A stretch of 64,000 nucleotides of DNA from Shewanella sp. UCD-KL21 (GCF_001957135.1 NZ_MPHK01000018.1:1-64000); one strand, 5' to 3'. Positions 1-9,760 are shown, counted from the first letter of the stretch. Program-made: numbers and translations. Notes: generated from the letters alone by a model not told the origin.

Positions 1-86
1 TGAAGTGCGAACTCAAAAAATCTCGAAAGAGTTATCAGATTTCCGAATTATTATTTACTGCATTTGCGGTAGATAAAGCAAGAATT

Positions 87-205
87 TGCTTGGTGACAAT
101 AGCATTGTGGTACCACCTGATCCCATCCCGAACTCAGTAGTGAAACGCAATCGCGCCGATGATAGTGTGGGGTCTCCCCATGTGAAAGTAGGTCATCGCC
201 AAGCG
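87..205 (+). rRNA. rrf: 5S ribosomal RNA
   Basis: The stretch has the conserved gammaproteobacterial 5S core (CCCGAACTCAGTAGTGAAACG near 128-148) and complementary ends: TGCTTGG at 87 pairs with CCAAGC near 200. Length is about 118 nt. The 86 bases before it are the 23S-5S spacer, so the 23S gene lies upstream of the window. An intrinsic terminator follows at 234-262. The exact 3' end is uncertain by a few bases. Confidence 0.97.
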
Positions 206-233
206 CCTAATTTCTCTTTTAAAGAGAGCAGAT

Positions 234-262
234 AGCCCGTTACTGATGTAACGGGCTTTTTT
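234..262 (+). terminator. rRNA operon terminator 1
   Basis: A 9-bp stem AGCCCGTTA / TAACGGGCT (234-242 with 249-257) is followed by a T-run. A smaller TCTCTTTTAAAGAGAG hairpin lies just upstream. It sits directly downstream of the 5S rRNA. Confidence 0.9.
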
Positions 263-288
263 GTGTTTGTCATTTGAGCGTCATATGC

Positions 289-466
289 CATGTGAAAGTC
301 ATGTGAAAGCCATGTGAAAGTAGGCTGTAATGTCTGTGTTTATAAAGCAACATATATACAGACATGCAGCGCTGAGGATTTATCCGCAAATAAACTTCGC
401 TAAGTTCCGAATGTCTCTCATTAGAGAGTCGATAAAGCCCTGACTTAATAGTCAGGGCTGTTTTCG
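289..466 (+). repeat. Decayed second 5S unit with its own terminator
   Basis: Three copies of CATGTGAAAG lie in tandem near 289-320. The last reads CCATGTGAAAGTAGG, identical to the 3' part of the real 5S (179-193). Downstream, a TCTCTCATTAGAGAG hairpin and a second terminator (AGCCCTGAC 436-444 with GTCAGGGCT 451-459, then T-rich) repeat the layout that follows the intact 5S. This looks like a deleted tandem 5S copy that kept its tail and terminator. The interpretation is inference. Confidence 0.6.
436..466 (+). terminator. rRNA operon terminator 2
   Basis: A perfect 9-bp stem AGCCCTGAC / GTCAGGGCT has a 6-nt loop and is followed by GTTTTCGTTTT. It is probably a back-up terminator for the rRNA operon, inherited from a lost 5S copy. 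Confidence 0.8.
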
Positions 467-470
467 TTTT

Positions 471-820
471 GGGCAAAATAAAATAACTCACTGACAGTGA
501 TAGCTTGAGTCATTAGCTGCTGAATATAATTACGTCAGGCAAGTGTGGGCAATGACCATATTAAAGTGGGGTTTACCTTTAGGCTCAATGGACAGAATAA
601 TGCTAAATTAGTGATAAGTCGGTGAACAACAGATTATTGTAAAGATAGCTCATCAAGTTTCGCCACAGAAAGTGTATTTCGCTAAGGTGCTACTGTGCAG
701 AAGTTTTTACGTTGCTGGGGTTTATTGATGGCATATTTTAGATTAGCGGTTGTTGATCTGTGTCGTCTTTAGTATGTTATTAATGCGTCAAATATCTTAT
801 TAGCAATCAACGGTGTAGCC
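471..820. other. Intergenic stretch, nothing identified
   Basis: There are 350 bases between the second rRNA terminator and the GGDEF/EAL gene. I see no convincing open reading frame, RNA gene or strong palindrome. The promoter of the downstream gene presumably lies here. Confidence 0.6.
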
Positions 821-3322
821 TTGTCTAAGCGACCTTTATTTTCACTATCATTTTTAGTGCCTTTTTTTATAAGCACCCTGTACTTTTTATTAGTCAGCGG
901 GGAGTTTTACTATGAAAGAGAAGAGTTGCATTCTCAATTGGCGGCTAATGAATCTAAACACATTGAGAAAGAATTATATCGAATGACTCATGTCATTGAG
1001 TCGGCATTAGCTAATCAAGACACTTCAAGGATCGAACAAGAGGTTTCGCTTACTACCACAGATAGCAATATGATGGTTTACGTCATTTTAGATGCTTCTA
1101 GTCAAATTCGCTTCGCTAATCATGTCATTTGGCGTGACAGTAATGCCACTAATGTTATTGATGGTTATGTCAATGACGTCCATCAACAAGTAGTAAGCAA
1201 TAAACGACCGCTGATCCAAACCAATTTAGAACGTGGCTCTATACAAGCATATTACCCTATCAATGCCTCAGATAAATATAGTTATTCTAGCGCGGTTGAT
1301 GTGATTTATGTTGAGTACAATATCTCCTCATTGATGGCAGAGGCTGCTGACAGCCTTCAAAAACGCTTTATTTATATTTGGGCCATTGGTGGCGTCATTG
1401 TGCTCCTTTTTTGCTTAGGGTTATATTTAGTGCTAATTAAGCCTATTAGTTCTTTAACTAAAAATGCGCAAAATATTGTCGATGCTAACGAGAGTTCAAC
1501 TAAGGTGGCTACTTTTGTCGATGAGTTATATTGGCTCAATAAGTCATTGGTTCAAGTAGGGCATCATTTAGCTGAAAGCAATCAACGACTGACTAATGCT
1601 GAGCAGCGTTGGTTATATTCTATCAATGCAGATCAACACGGTATTTGGGATTGGGATACGATATCCAATGGCGTCTTCTTATCAGATCACTGGAAAGAAA
1701 TATTAGGTTATCAATCCGATGATATAGAAAGCTCCTATGAAGCCTGGGAAGCTTTGTTACATCCAGATGATAAGAAAGCAGTGGTAGCAGCACTTAATAA
1801 TTATTTGCAAGGCAAAACTCGCCATTACGAAAGTGTTCACCGAATGCTAAATAAAGCGAATGATTACATTTGGGTGCTAGATAGAGGCCAAATTATCCAG
1901 TGGGATGAACTGGGTAAGCCAATAAGAGTCATAGGTTCGATAAACGATGTTTCCTCAGAACTTGAAAACCAACAGATTACTGTAGAAAGGCAAAGCCATG
2001 TTGGGGTGTCAGATATTATTGATCGGGAAGCGCTAGCTAACGAATTGTTTGACCTTCAAGCTTATGCACGTAAAAGTAATCAACATTGCAGCTTGTTAGT
2101 AATTAATCTAAGCAACATTAAGTTAGTCAATGAAGCATTAGGTGAGCAGCTCACTGATCGATTACTGATGCAGATTTCAGCAAGGCTTGCTGGCAGTTTT
2201 TCAAATAGCTGTTTGTTAAGTCGTCTAGGAGATGATGAATTTGTTATTGCAGCTAAAAATTTAGGTAAGAATTTAGAGCATGCCAATAAATGTGCGTTAG
2301 CGTTAGCAAGTGAAGTTCGCCAAGTGGTTGGCCGTAGTTTCAGCATATCTGGCCAAGATGTTTCAGTTTTTACTCAAATTGGAATGGTGGTTTTTGATGG
2401 CCAAGAATCTTTAGAACCGAGTCAGTTACTTTCTCGTGCAGATAAAGCTTTAGGCAAAGCCATTGAAAGTAAAACCAATAGCTGTGTGCTACATAGTTTA
2501 CTGTTGGATGCTAGCCACAATGAACCCTTGAAATTACAACGGGACTTAAAGTTAGCGATTAAGGCTGGCCAGATCTCCTTGGTTTATCAGCCTGTAGTGG
2601 ATATACATGGCAACACCGAAAGTGTTGAAGTATTGATGCGTTGGCATCATCCTCAGTTAGGTTTTATTAGCCCGAAGCAATTTATTCCAGTTGCAGAGCT
2701 TTCTAATACGATTTTTGAACTTGAATTATGGATGTTAAGTCAGGTTTGCTTATTTATAAAGAGCCTACAAGCTGTGAATTTAAATTGCCCGTGCTTTTCA
2801 ATTAATGTGTCTTCGAGGCATTTTCATCAAGATATGTTTGTTGATGTGATCCTTAACAAGGTTGCAGAAAGAAGCGTTAATTTTAATTTAATCCAATTAG
2901 AGTTGTCGGAAGATATCTTTTCTATCAACCCTGTCACTGCAAAAAATAAAATTTTAAAACTACAGCGGGCCGGTGTTAGAGTCGCCATCGATGATTTTGG
3001 ATCAGGTTTATGTCCGCTACATCGCTTTAATGGTATACATTTTGCGCAGGTTAAGCTGGCTACTGGCTATATTGATGATATTGTTAGTTCAAAAGAGGCG
3101 CGAAAGATATTCCGCTCACTTATCAATATGACCGAACAGTTAAATTACCCTGTCGTAGTAAAGCACATTGAAGATCGTCAGCAGTTGAGTTTACTGAGCG
3201 ATCTTAATAGTAATTTGTTTCAAGGTTTTGTCATTAGTAGGCCGCTATCCCAACAAGACATTAAACACTTATTAGAATCAGAAATTACCCTGAGTGTGGT
3301 TTGGAAAGTACCATTTAGTTAG
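821..3322 (+). CDS. Membrane PAS-GGDEF-EAL cyclic-di-GMP protein
   Basis: This is a membrane sensor predicted to act on cyclic di-GMP. A transmembrane helix (about 8-25), a periplasmic sensor region and a second helix (about 183-206) are followed by a PAS domain (about 262-380), a GGDEF domain (about 395-560) and an EAL domain (about 575-825). The GGDEF motif reads GDDEF (470-474), so cyclase activity is doubtful. The EAL domain has EVLMR (603-607), the Asn of INVSS, LELSE, IDDFGSG, a KHIED glutamate and QGF. The usual KLD reads KLA, but most metal ligands remain, so phosphodiesterase activity is plausible. The start is TTG; no ATG lies before the first helix. It stands alone as a transcription unit. 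Confidence 0.9.
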   Translation: MSKRPLFSLSFLVPFFISTLYFLLVSGEFYYEREELHSQLAANESKHIEKELYRMTHVIESALANQDTSRIEQEVSLTTTDSNMMVYVILDASSQIRFANHVIWRDSNATNVIDGYVNDVHQQVVSNKRPLIQTNLERGSIQAYYPINASDKYSYSSAVDVIYVEYNISSLMAEAADSLQKRFIYIWAIGGVIVLLFCLGLYLVLIKPISSLTKNAQNIVDANESSTKVATFVDELYWLNKSLVQVGHHLAESNQRLTNAEQRWLYSINADQHGIWDWDTISNGVFLSDHWKEILGYQSDDIESSYEAWEALLHPDDKKAVVAALNNYLQGKTRHYESVHRMLNKANDYIWVLDRGQIIQWDELGKPIRVIGSINDVSSELENQQITVERQSHVGVSDIIDREALANELFDLQAYARKSNQHCSLLVINLSNIKLVNEALGEQLTDRLLMQISARLAGSFSNSCLLSRLGDDEFVIAAKNLGKNLEHANKCALALASEVRQVVGRSFSISGQDVSVFTQIGMVVFDGQESLEPSQLLSRADKALGKAIESKTNSCVLHSLLLDASHNEPLKLQRDLKLAIKAGQISLVYQPVVDIHGNTESVEVLMRWHHPQLGFISPKQFIPVAELSNTIFELELWMLSQVCLFIKSLQAVNLNCPCFSINVSSRHFHQDMFVDVILNKVAERSVNFNLIQLELSEDIFSINPVTAKNKILKLQRAGVRVAIDDFGSGLCPLHRFNGIHFAQVKLATGYIDDIVSSKEARKIFRSLINMTEQLNYPVVVKHIEDRQQLSLLSDLNSNLFQGFVISRPLSQQDIKHLLESEITLSVVWKVPFS

Positions 3323-3466
3323 TTTAAGCTATAAGCGAACTAGACTGCCTAAACTTCGGCTCGCCATCAGGGTTTCTAAGCTGTTAATGGTGCTAATATT
3401 AATGGCACTAATTTCAATGAAGGTAAAATCAAGGGCGCTAGTATAAATGCTATTAATAGCTGCTAA

Positions 3467-4411
3467 TTAGTATTGCTCAAGAAAAGCGAACATACTTGTT
3501 AGTGCTTGATTACGTACCTCATCGACTTCCATAAATATCTCATGCCGACTGCTGTGGATCCTTTGTAGCTGACATAAGTTATTTTCCGCTCTATCTTGGG
3601 CTGCATTATCCACAATGGTGTCTTCAGTTGCTTGCAAAATAAGAATAGGCTTGATACTCGTTGCGGCCACTTGGGTTGCGTTATCAGCAGCTGTTATGGC
3701 TTCTAATAGCCAGTTGTTTGTGGGCGAGCCTAACTGAATTTGTGGGTTCTGCTCAAACAGCGCGATAGAGGCTTGATAACGATTTTGGCTATGGGTTAGC
3801 TCATTGTCAGCAAAGCTGGTTGCATTATAGTTTTTACCACCAATAACATAGTTGGGTTCTTTGTCTGCAGTATAAGTATTTAGCAACTTGGCTAGAGAGC
3901 GAATAAAGCCTTTATTCATTGGCAAGTTGATGCCATACATGGGGGCTGAAAACACCGCAGCATTGAATGTGCTTGGGTATTGGCCCATATACAAAGTACC
4001 TATGGTTCCCCCCATTGAGTGGCCCACAAGATATAGAGCATCATGTGCTTGGGGCTGAACAATTTGCTCGATAAAAGCATGAAAGTCATCGATATAAGTC
4101 TGAAATTTATCAATATGACCTTGGTGGTTATTTTTTTGACTGCGTGATGACAAGCCTTGACCGCGATGATCGAGAATATACACGCTATAGCCTTGCTGAT
4201 ATATATTGAACATCAGCTCTTTATATTTTAAATAGCATTCAACCCTGCCACTACTGATGACAATTGCTTTATTGGTGGTTGTATTTTGAATAAAAGCATA
4301 GGCAATATCGGCATTGTCTTGACGTAGTTTGGCTTGCGTTACCGCTTGCCAAAATTGTTGCTGCTCATCATTATTAAGTTGTTGCTCTGACGAAAAAGAC
4401 AAATCGATCAC
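3467..4411 (-). CDS. Alpha/beta hydrolase, lysophospholipase-like
   Basis: This 314-residue protein is a serine hydrolase of the monoglyceride lipase / lysophospholipase L2 (PldB) group. The nucleophile elbow is GHSMGG (VGHSMGGTIG, near residue 130). The expected acid is in LQATEDTIVD and the catalytic histidine in SRHEIFME near the C-terminus. An HRGQGLSS motif, typical of PldB-like enzymes, is also present. No signal peptide is visible, so it is probably cytoplasmic or loosely membrane-associated. The start is GTG. It is monocistronic, with DUF885 upstream on the same strand about 130 bp away. The exact lipid substrate cannot be read from the sequence. Confidence 0.88.
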   Translation of the reverse strand: MIDLSFSSEQQLNNDEQQQFWQAVTQAKLRQDNADIAYAFIQNTTTNKAIVISSGRVECYLKYKELMFNIYQQGYSVYILDHRGQGLSSRSQKNNHQGHIDKFQTYIDDFHAFIEQIVQPQAHDALYLVGHSMGGTIGTLYMGQYPSTFNAAVFSAPMYGINLPMNKGFIRSLAKLLNTYTADKEPNYVIGGKNYNATSFADNELTHSQNRYQASIALFEQNPQIQLGSPTNNWLLEAITAADNATQVAATSIKPILILQATEDTIVDNAAQDRAENNLCQLQRIHSSRHEIFMEVDEVRNQALTSMFAFLEQY

Positions 4412-4500
4412 CTTAAGCTTTAAGAAATAGGACTAGGGTTAGGCTGGATGTAAACCTTGGCAGTGTAGCAAACAGTGATGCTGATGGGGAAGGTGGTTGT

Positions 4501-4528
4501 AGAGAGCTAAATGGCTATTTAGCTCTCT
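4501..4528 (-). terminator. Perfect 12-bp inverted repeat after the DUF885 gene
   Basis: AGAGAGCTAAAT and ATTTAGCTCTCT form a perfect 12-bp stem with a 4-base loop, 12 bases past the DUF885 stop codon. No long T-run follows on the minus strand, so it may be a 3'-end stabiliser rather than a strong intrinsic terminator. Confidence 0.55.
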
Positions 4529-4540
4529 AATGAGTGCCTG

Positions 4541-6373
4541 TTATTCGTTTACTCGTTGCTGCTCGTTAATGAACTCGTCAACCATTTGCTCTAGGATCGC
4601 CATGGTAACGGAACCATTTTCTAGCAATGCGTCATGAAATAAACGGATGTCAAAGTCTTCGCCTAATGCAACTTCAGCTTTGTTACGTAAACGCTTGATG
4701 GTTAATTCACCGACTTTATATGACAGTGCTTGTCCTGGCCACGAAATATAACGGTCAATTTCGGTGGTGACATTGTGTAGTGATAATGCGGTGTTACTGG
4801 CCATAAACTCAATGGCCTGCTCACGGCTCCAACCTTTTGCGTGCATACCTGTATCGACCACCAAGCGTGCAGCTCGCCACATTTCATAGGTTAAGCGGCC
4901 AAAATTACTGTATGGGTCTTGGTAAAACCCGGCTTCTAATCCTAGATACTCTGAGTATAACCCCCAGCCTTCACCAAATGCCGAGATATAACTCAAGCGT
5001 CTAAAGTCGGGTAAGTCAGTTAGCTCTTTATTGAGTGAGATCTGTAAATGATGCCCTGGTACTGCTTCATGCAAGGTTAATGCTTCCATTTCATATAGCG
5101 GACGTTTATCAAGGGCGTATGTATTGACCCAGTAGTAGCCTGGCTCATCATCACGGTTTGAGCCTGAGTAACGTCCCGTAGTGTATTTAGGGGCGATTTC
5201 AGCCGGTACTGGTTTAATGCCGTAAGGGGTTCTAGGTAAGGTAGCGAAAAGTTTAGGCAAAGCAGCATCTGCTTTTTTAGCGATATAAGCAGCTTCTTTT
5301 AATAACTCTTCAGCTGTCTTTGGGTAAAACTGTGGGTCTGTGCGTAAGAAATGCAGAAACTCGGCAAAGCTGCCTTCGAATTTGACCTCTTTGATGACTT
5401 GTTCCATTTCAGCTTTGATTCGGGCGACCTCTGATAAGCCCAGTTGATGAACTTCATCGGTTGTCATGGCTAGGGTGGTGTAATAGGCCACGCGGTTTTG
5501 ATAAAAAGCCTCGCCATTAGGTAGCTCTTTTGCTGCAATCGCAATACGGGCATTAGGAATATATTCTGCCGTCATAAAATCGAAAAAATCTTGATACAGT
5601 GGCAGCACTTTTTGCTCAACAGTATCTCGACCTTGCTGGGCTAATTGCCGTTTTTCAGACTCACTAAAGTGATCGGGAAATTGAGTAAAAGGTTTGTAAT
5701 AACCACTGTCTTCAACAGGGACAATATAGGCACTAATACTTTGCTCAAAACCGGTTAAGGTCACTTTTGCTGGGGTAATACCACTGCTTAAGCCCTGTTT
5801 TAGCCAAAATGTTTGCTGGGCAAAATAAGTGGGTAAGGCATTAAGTTTGGCTAAATAATCTTGATAATCTTCAACACTATTAAAGCGCCCGTTAGCGATT
5901 GAGGCTATGTAAGCATGAAAACCGCTTTCGGCCGTTATCGGTAAGTAATGATCTTTAAAGGCATACATATCAACACTGTTTTGCAGTTGATACGCTAATA
6001 ACTGCGCATTAATTTTATCGGTTTTTGACAGGGTAGCCGGATCAATTTGCTTTAATGATGCCAATAGCTTTTTTTGACGTAGGTTCTTTTGGGCTAAGGA
6101 TTCAGGTGATAAATCAGCTAATTTATCAGCCTTTGATTTATCGCCTAAGGAATAGGCTAATGTCGGCGAGTAATCTAAATCTACTTGCCATGCACTATCA
6201 ATGATTGATTTGAGGCTCATATTTTCTACTGCTGCAGTGGCTGTTTCTTTGACTTGAGCGGGCGTTTCCGCTTTTTGCGGCGCGCCTAAATAATACTGAG
6301 CTTTAGAACCTGAAGTCATTTTACAGCCAGAAATGGCAAGCATGATTAACGCTGGCAGTATGAGCTTTCGCAT
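4541..6373 (-). CDS. DUF885 family lipoprotein, predicted metallopeptidase
   Basis: A 610-residue DUF885-family protein. It begins with a lipoprotein signal ending LAISGC, so it should be processed at Cys16 and anchored in the envelope. The family's zinc-binding segment LHEAVPGHHLQ is intact near residue 440, followed by the conserved SYISAFGEGWGLYSE motif. The length and motif order match family members annotated as putative secreted dipeptidases or carboxypeptidases. The actual substrate is not known for most of them. It is transcribed alone, with a strong hairpin directly after the stop. Confidence 0.9.
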   Translation of the reverse strand: MRKLILPALIMLAISGCKMTSGSKAQYYLGAPQKAETPAQVKETATAAVENMSLKSIIDSAWQVDLDYSPTLAYSLGDKSKADKLADLSPESLAQKNLRQKKLLASLKQIDPATLSKTDKINAQLLAYQLQNSVDMYAFKDHYLPITAESGFHAYIASIANGRFNSVEDYQDYLAKLNALPTYFAQQTFWLKQGLSSGITPAKVTLTGFEQSISAYIVPVEDSGYYKPFTQFPDHFSESEKRQLAQQGRDTVEQKVLPLYQDFFDFMTAEYIPNARIAIAAKELPNGEAFYQNRVAYYTTLAMTTDEVHQLGLSEVARIKAEMEQVIKEVKFEGSFAEFLHFLRTDPQFYPKTAEELLKEAAYIAKKADAALPKLFATLPRTPYGIKPVPAEIAPKYTTGRYSGSNRDDEPGYYWVNTYALDKRPLYEMEALTLHEAVPGHHLQISLNKELTDLPDFRRLSYISAFGEGWGLYSEYLGLEAGFYQDPYSNFGRLTYEMWRAARLVVDTGMHAKGWSREQAIEFMASNTALSLHNVTTEIDRYISWPGQALSYKVGELTIKRLRNKAEVALGEDFDIRLFHDALLENGSVTMAILEQMVDEFINEQQRVNE

Positions 6374-6600
6374 GGGAAATTCCTTTAAACGTTGGTAAAA
6401 AACAAATTTTGGCTAACTAAGCCACAACATAGCAATTCAATCATAGGCTCGCTAGTGAAATTCATCGACATAATTGTTACTGATTGCATAATTTCGTTGC
6501 TGCTAAGGTCGTATTTTTGTCGATGCGTGTTAAACTTTGCTTGCTGGGTGTTCATAAAATAAAAAACACATTTAGCTCAAAAATTTAATAGGGGGCAAAA

Positions 6601-7596
6601 ATGATCAATACATCCATTCCACTGGTTGATTTGCATCGTCATTTAGACGGCAACGTGCGAGTCAAAACGATTTGGGAGCTTGGCCATCAACATGGTATTG
6701 AGCTACCGGCGGATTCATTGTCAGCGTTAGCGCCTTTTGTGCAGATCCAAGGTAAAGAAAATAGCTTAGTGGCTTTCTTAAAAAAACTTGATTGGATGGT
6801 GGGTGTATTAGCTGATTTAGATGCTGTAAAGCGTATAGCCTATGAAAATGTTGAAGATGTGGCGCTTTCTGGCCTTGATTATGCTGAATTACGCTTTAGC
6901 CCTTATTACATGGCAATGAACCACAATTTAGCCATTGAGGCTGTGGTTGAAGCGGTTATTGACGGCGTAAACGCGGGCATGAAAGATCATCAGGTCAAGG
7001 TTAACTTAATTGGTATTTTGTCGCGCTCATTTGGACAAGAGAAATGTCGCTTAGAGCTTGATGGCTTGTTAGCTCACCGAGATAGCTTGGTGGCAATGGA
7101 TCTTGCTGGCGACGAGTTAGGCTTTCCTGGCGGCTTGTTTAACGAACACTTTAAACGTGTAAGAGATGCTGGCTTACAGATCACAGCCCACGCCGGTGAG
7201 GCTGCTGGCGCTGAAAGTATGTGGCAAGCGATTCAAGAGTTGGGGGCCACTCGAATTGGTCATGGCGTCAATGCCATACATGATCCTAAGTTGATGGAGT
7301 ATTTAGTTAAGCATTCCATTGGCATAGAGTCGTGTCCTACCAGTAACTTACATACTTCGACAGTGGCTAATTATGATGCTCATCCATTTACGCAGTTTCT
7401 TGATGCAGGGGTCTTAATTGGTCTTAATACCGATGACCCTGGAGTGAGCGCGATTGATATCAAACATGAATATCGTATTGCTAAGTCAGCGCTGGGTTTA
7501 TCGGATGCTCAGCTGACACAAGTGCAATGTAATGGCGTTGAAATGGCATTTTTATCAGACAGTGAACGCAAGGCGTTATATGCCTCAAAGCTGTAG
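6601..7596 (+). CDS. add: Adenosine deaminase
   Basis: This enzyme converts adenosine (and deoxyadenosine) to inosine in purine salvage. The zinc-binding and catalytic motifs of the family are all seen: DLHRHLDGN at residues 9-17, TAHAGEA near 198, RIGHGV near 222, and [10 protein letters not shown] near 280. At 331 residues it has the usual bacterial length. The ATG is preceded by a strong AGGGGG ribosome site at 6590-6595, which fixes the start. It is monocistronic and ends at a bidirectional terminator shared with hemN. Confidence 0.96.
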   Translation: MINTSIPLVDLHRHLDGNVRVKTIWELGHQHGIELPADSLSALAPFVQIQGKENSLVAFLKKLDWMVGVLADLDAVKRIAYENVEDVALSGLDYAELRFSPYYMAMNHNLAIEAVVEAVIDGVNAGMKDHQVKVNLIGILSRSFGQEKCRLELDGLLAHRDSLVAMDLAGDELGFPGGLFNEHFKRVRDAGLQITAHAGEAAGAESMWQAIQELGATRIGHGVNAIHDPKLMEYLVKHSIGIESCPTSNLHTSTVANYDAHPFTQFLDAGVLIGLNTDDPGVSAIDIKHEYRIAKSALGLSDAQLTQVQCNGVEMAFLSDSERKALYASKL

Positions 7597-7650
7597 TTAA
7601 CTCACTGTTTAGCTAAAATCTAAGTCTCGATAAGCTACAAATAAACATAA

Positions 7651-7678
7651 AAAAACCGCTGATAATCAGCGGTTTTTT
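7651..7678. terminator. Bidirectional terminator between add and hemN
   Basis: The stem CCGCTGA / TCAGCGG is flanked by AAAAA on the left and TTTTTT on the right, extending the pairing. It can act for add on the plus strand and for hemN on the minus strand. Confidence 0.9.
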
Positions 7679-7696
7679 ATTGGGTGATAGTAAAAA

Positions 7697-9073
7697 CTAA
7701 ATCACTCGAGAGAACTGTTGCTGACGTGCTTTTTGACGATAGTAGACATCAAAACACATACAGATATTACGGATCAACAGACGACCAGTAGGGCTAATGG
7801 TAAGCTTGCGATCTGTGATATCAACTAATTTATCATCAATGAAGGTTTGTAGCAGTTTTAAATCTTCAACAAAGTACTCTTCAAAATTAATATCAAATTG
7901 CTGTTCAATTTTGGCCAAATCGAGGTCGAAGTGACAAATCATTTGTTTAATCACTACCCGACGAATTTCATCGTCACGATTTAAGCTACAGCCTTTCCAT
8001 AATGCGTGACCTTTTTCGTCAATCGACTCGTAGTATGGACGGATATCTTTTTGGTTTTGGGCATAACAATCGCCAATTTGGCTAATTGAAGACACACCTA
8101 AACCTAATAGGTCACATTCTTCCTGAGTGGTATAACCTTGGAAGTTACGATGAAGCTTACCGGCATTTTGAAGCTTTGAAAGCTCATCATCTGGCTTAGC
8201 GAAGTGATCCATACCAATGAACTGATAACCTGCACCGGTTAATGATTCAATGGTTTGATGCAACATATCGAGCTTTTGCTGTGGTGACGCCATATCTTCA
8301 TCTTTAATTTTACGCTGTGCGGCAAAACGAGACGGTAAGTGCGCATAGTTAAAGATAGATAAACGATCAGGTGATAATTCAATCACACGCTTGATGGTTT
8401 CTGCAAAGGTTTCAGGGGTTTGGTGCGGTAGACCGTAGATTAAATCCGCGTTGGTCGATACAAAGCCCATGTCTTTTGCTTTAGCCATTAAGTCAAAAAT
8501 AAACTGCTCATCTTGTTCGCGGTTTACGGCAACTTGTACTTTTTTATTGAAATCTTGTACACCAATAGAAATACGGTTAAAACCAGCTTCTTTTAAGGTA
8601 TCAAGCATGGTTAATTCGATTTCACGAGGGTCGACTTCAATAGAGAACTCACCAACATCAGCAAAATTAAAATGGCTTTTAATCAGCTTTGATAAGGTTA
8701 AGATTTGCTCTGGGTTTAAGAATGTCGGTGTACCGCCACCCCAATGCATTTGGGTAACAGTGTAATTTTTGAATAACGGGGCACGCTTAACAATTTCACT
8801 TGCAAGGTATTCAATGTACTGGTCAGCTTTATGTGCATGACGAGTAATGACTTTATTACATCCGCAGTAATAACAAAGCTTGGCACAAAATGGGATGTGG
8901 ATGTATAAAGACAGTTTGTCACTTTTACTGGTTTCAATCGCTGAAAGTAGGTTTTGCTCAGTAAAAGTATCGTCAAATTCTAAAGCCGTTGGATACGACG
9001 TATAGCGTGGACCACTGTAGTTATACTTTTCGATCATTGACTGATCCCAACTTATTTGTGTGGGCTGCTTCAA
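7697..9073 (-). CDS. hemN: Oxygen-independent coproporphyrinogen III oxidase
   Basis: HemN is a radical-SAM enzyme that decarboxylates coproporphyrinogen III to protoporphyrinogen IX during anaerobic heme synthesis. The radical-SAM cluster motif CAKLCYYCGC and the N-terminal signature EKYNYSGPRYTSYPT are intact, as is the GGGTPTFL loop. I start it at a TTG (9073-9071), not at the upstream ATG (9115). A perfect GGAGG lies 7 bases before the TTG, and the resulting 458 residues match the E. coli length, while the extra 14 residues have no ribosome site. It is monocistronic. Confidence 0.95.
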   Translation of the reverse strand: MKQPTQISWDQSMIEKYNYSGPRYTSYPTALEFDDTFTEQNLLSAIETSKSDKLSLYIHIPFCAKLCYYCGCNKVITRHAHKADQYIEYLASEIVKRAPLFKNYTVTQMHWGGGTPTFLNPEQILTLSKLIKSHFNFADVGEFSIEVDPREIELTMLDTLKEAGFNRISIGVQDFNKKVQVAVNREQDEQFIFDLMAKAKDMGFVSTNADLIYGLPHQTPETFAETIKRVIELSPDRLSIFNYAHLPSRFAAQRKIKDEDMASPQQKLDMLHQTIESLTGAGYQFIGMDHFAKPDDELSKLQNAGKLHRNFQGYTTQEECDLLGLGVSSISQIGDCYAQNQKDIRPYYESIDEKGHALWKGCSLNRDDEIRRVVIKQMICHFDLDLAKIEQQFDINFEEYFVEDLKLLQTFIDDKLVDITDRKLTISPTGRLLIRNICMCFDVYYRQKARQQQFSRVI

Positions 9074-9227
9074 GGCGTGTCCTCCGGGTAAATTAGCAAT
9101 GTACGAAGTATGCAAGTATCTTTAACAAATAACCTTGATCTACGTTGTAAATTTGAAATTTATCATTAGCAATTAGGTGCATTTTTGCAGGAAAAGTTAG
9201 CATTTAAGTAGATTTGTGGCATAGCTC

Positions 9228-9254
9228 ACAGCCTCAATATTCATGTTGAGGCTG
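9228..9254. terminator. Inverted repeat downstream of the DUF2489 gene
   Basis: ACAGCCTCAA and TTGAGGCTGT form a perfect 10-bp stem with a 7-base loop, about 45 bases beyond the DUF2489 stop. It lacks a clear T-run, so termination is likely but not certain. Confidence 0.45.
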
Positions 9255-9298
9255 TTATCTGTCTTATAACTAAGGGATTTGTTAAAAACTGTCGGTTA

Positions 9299-9760
9299 TT
9301 AATGCATGAAATGAAATTGTTTCAACTTCTTAGCATCGTCAAGCAAGCTCTGTTCTAACTTTGCTTCAGATTTCATTCTGGCTAAGTCCAATTTCATTCG
9401 CTGCTGTTTAGGTAAAGCGCTGCGTGCATCTTTTATCGGGTGATCTTTAATGCAGGCGTAATGCTCGAAGATATGCGGGAATTCAACGGCCATTGCTTCA
9501 GACATGGATAAGGTGTCAAATAACTTAGCGATTCTCATCACCCCTTCAGAAGGCTCACAGCGCTCTTCTAGCATGGCAGCTGCGATATACTTGATATCAT
9601 CTAATACTTGTTGTTTTTTGGCTCTGGCTTCTATTGTGCGCTGCTGACTGGCTGCTAGTGATGCCTGTTGTTGTTTCTTGACTTGTAATAGCAAGTATCC
9701 GGCGTAAGAAGCTAAAAGTAATACAATGATGACAGCGACAACAATAACAATGCTAGACAC
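9299..9760 (-). CDS. DUF2489 family membrane-anchored protein
   Basis: A 153-residue protein with one N-terminal transmembrane helix (about 4-25) and a soluble helical tail. It is recognised as DUF2489 from the segment LDDIKYIAAAMLEERCEPSEG and its overall length. The family is common in Shewanella and Vibrio near hemN and yihI and has no known function. It lies between yihI and hemN on the same strand. The gaps (102 bp to yihI, 183 bp to hemN) and a terminator after yihI suggest separate transcription. Confidence 0.85.
   Translation of the reverse strand: MSSIVIVVAVIIVLLLASYAGYLLLQVKKQQQASLAASQQRTIEARAKKQQVLDDIKYIAAAMLEERCEPSEGVMRIAKLFDTLSMSEAMAVEFPHIFEHYACIKDHPIKDARSALPKQQRMKLDLARMKSEAKLEQSLLDDAKKLKQFHFMH

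Noticed and set aside
289..320. Tandem CATGTGAAAG repeats as a possible CRISPR
   Set aside because: There are only three 10-base units with no spacers, and they match the end of the adjacent 5S rRNA.
270..491. Short minus-strand reading frame behind the 5S rRNA
   Set aside because: It lies over the decayed 5S copy and terminator, has no ribosome site, and its protein looks random.
9135..9148. FNR-like half site (TTGATCTACGTTGT) upstream of hemN
   Set aside because: Only the left half matches TTGAT-N4-ATCAA; the right half is GTTGT. Not enough to claim FNR control.
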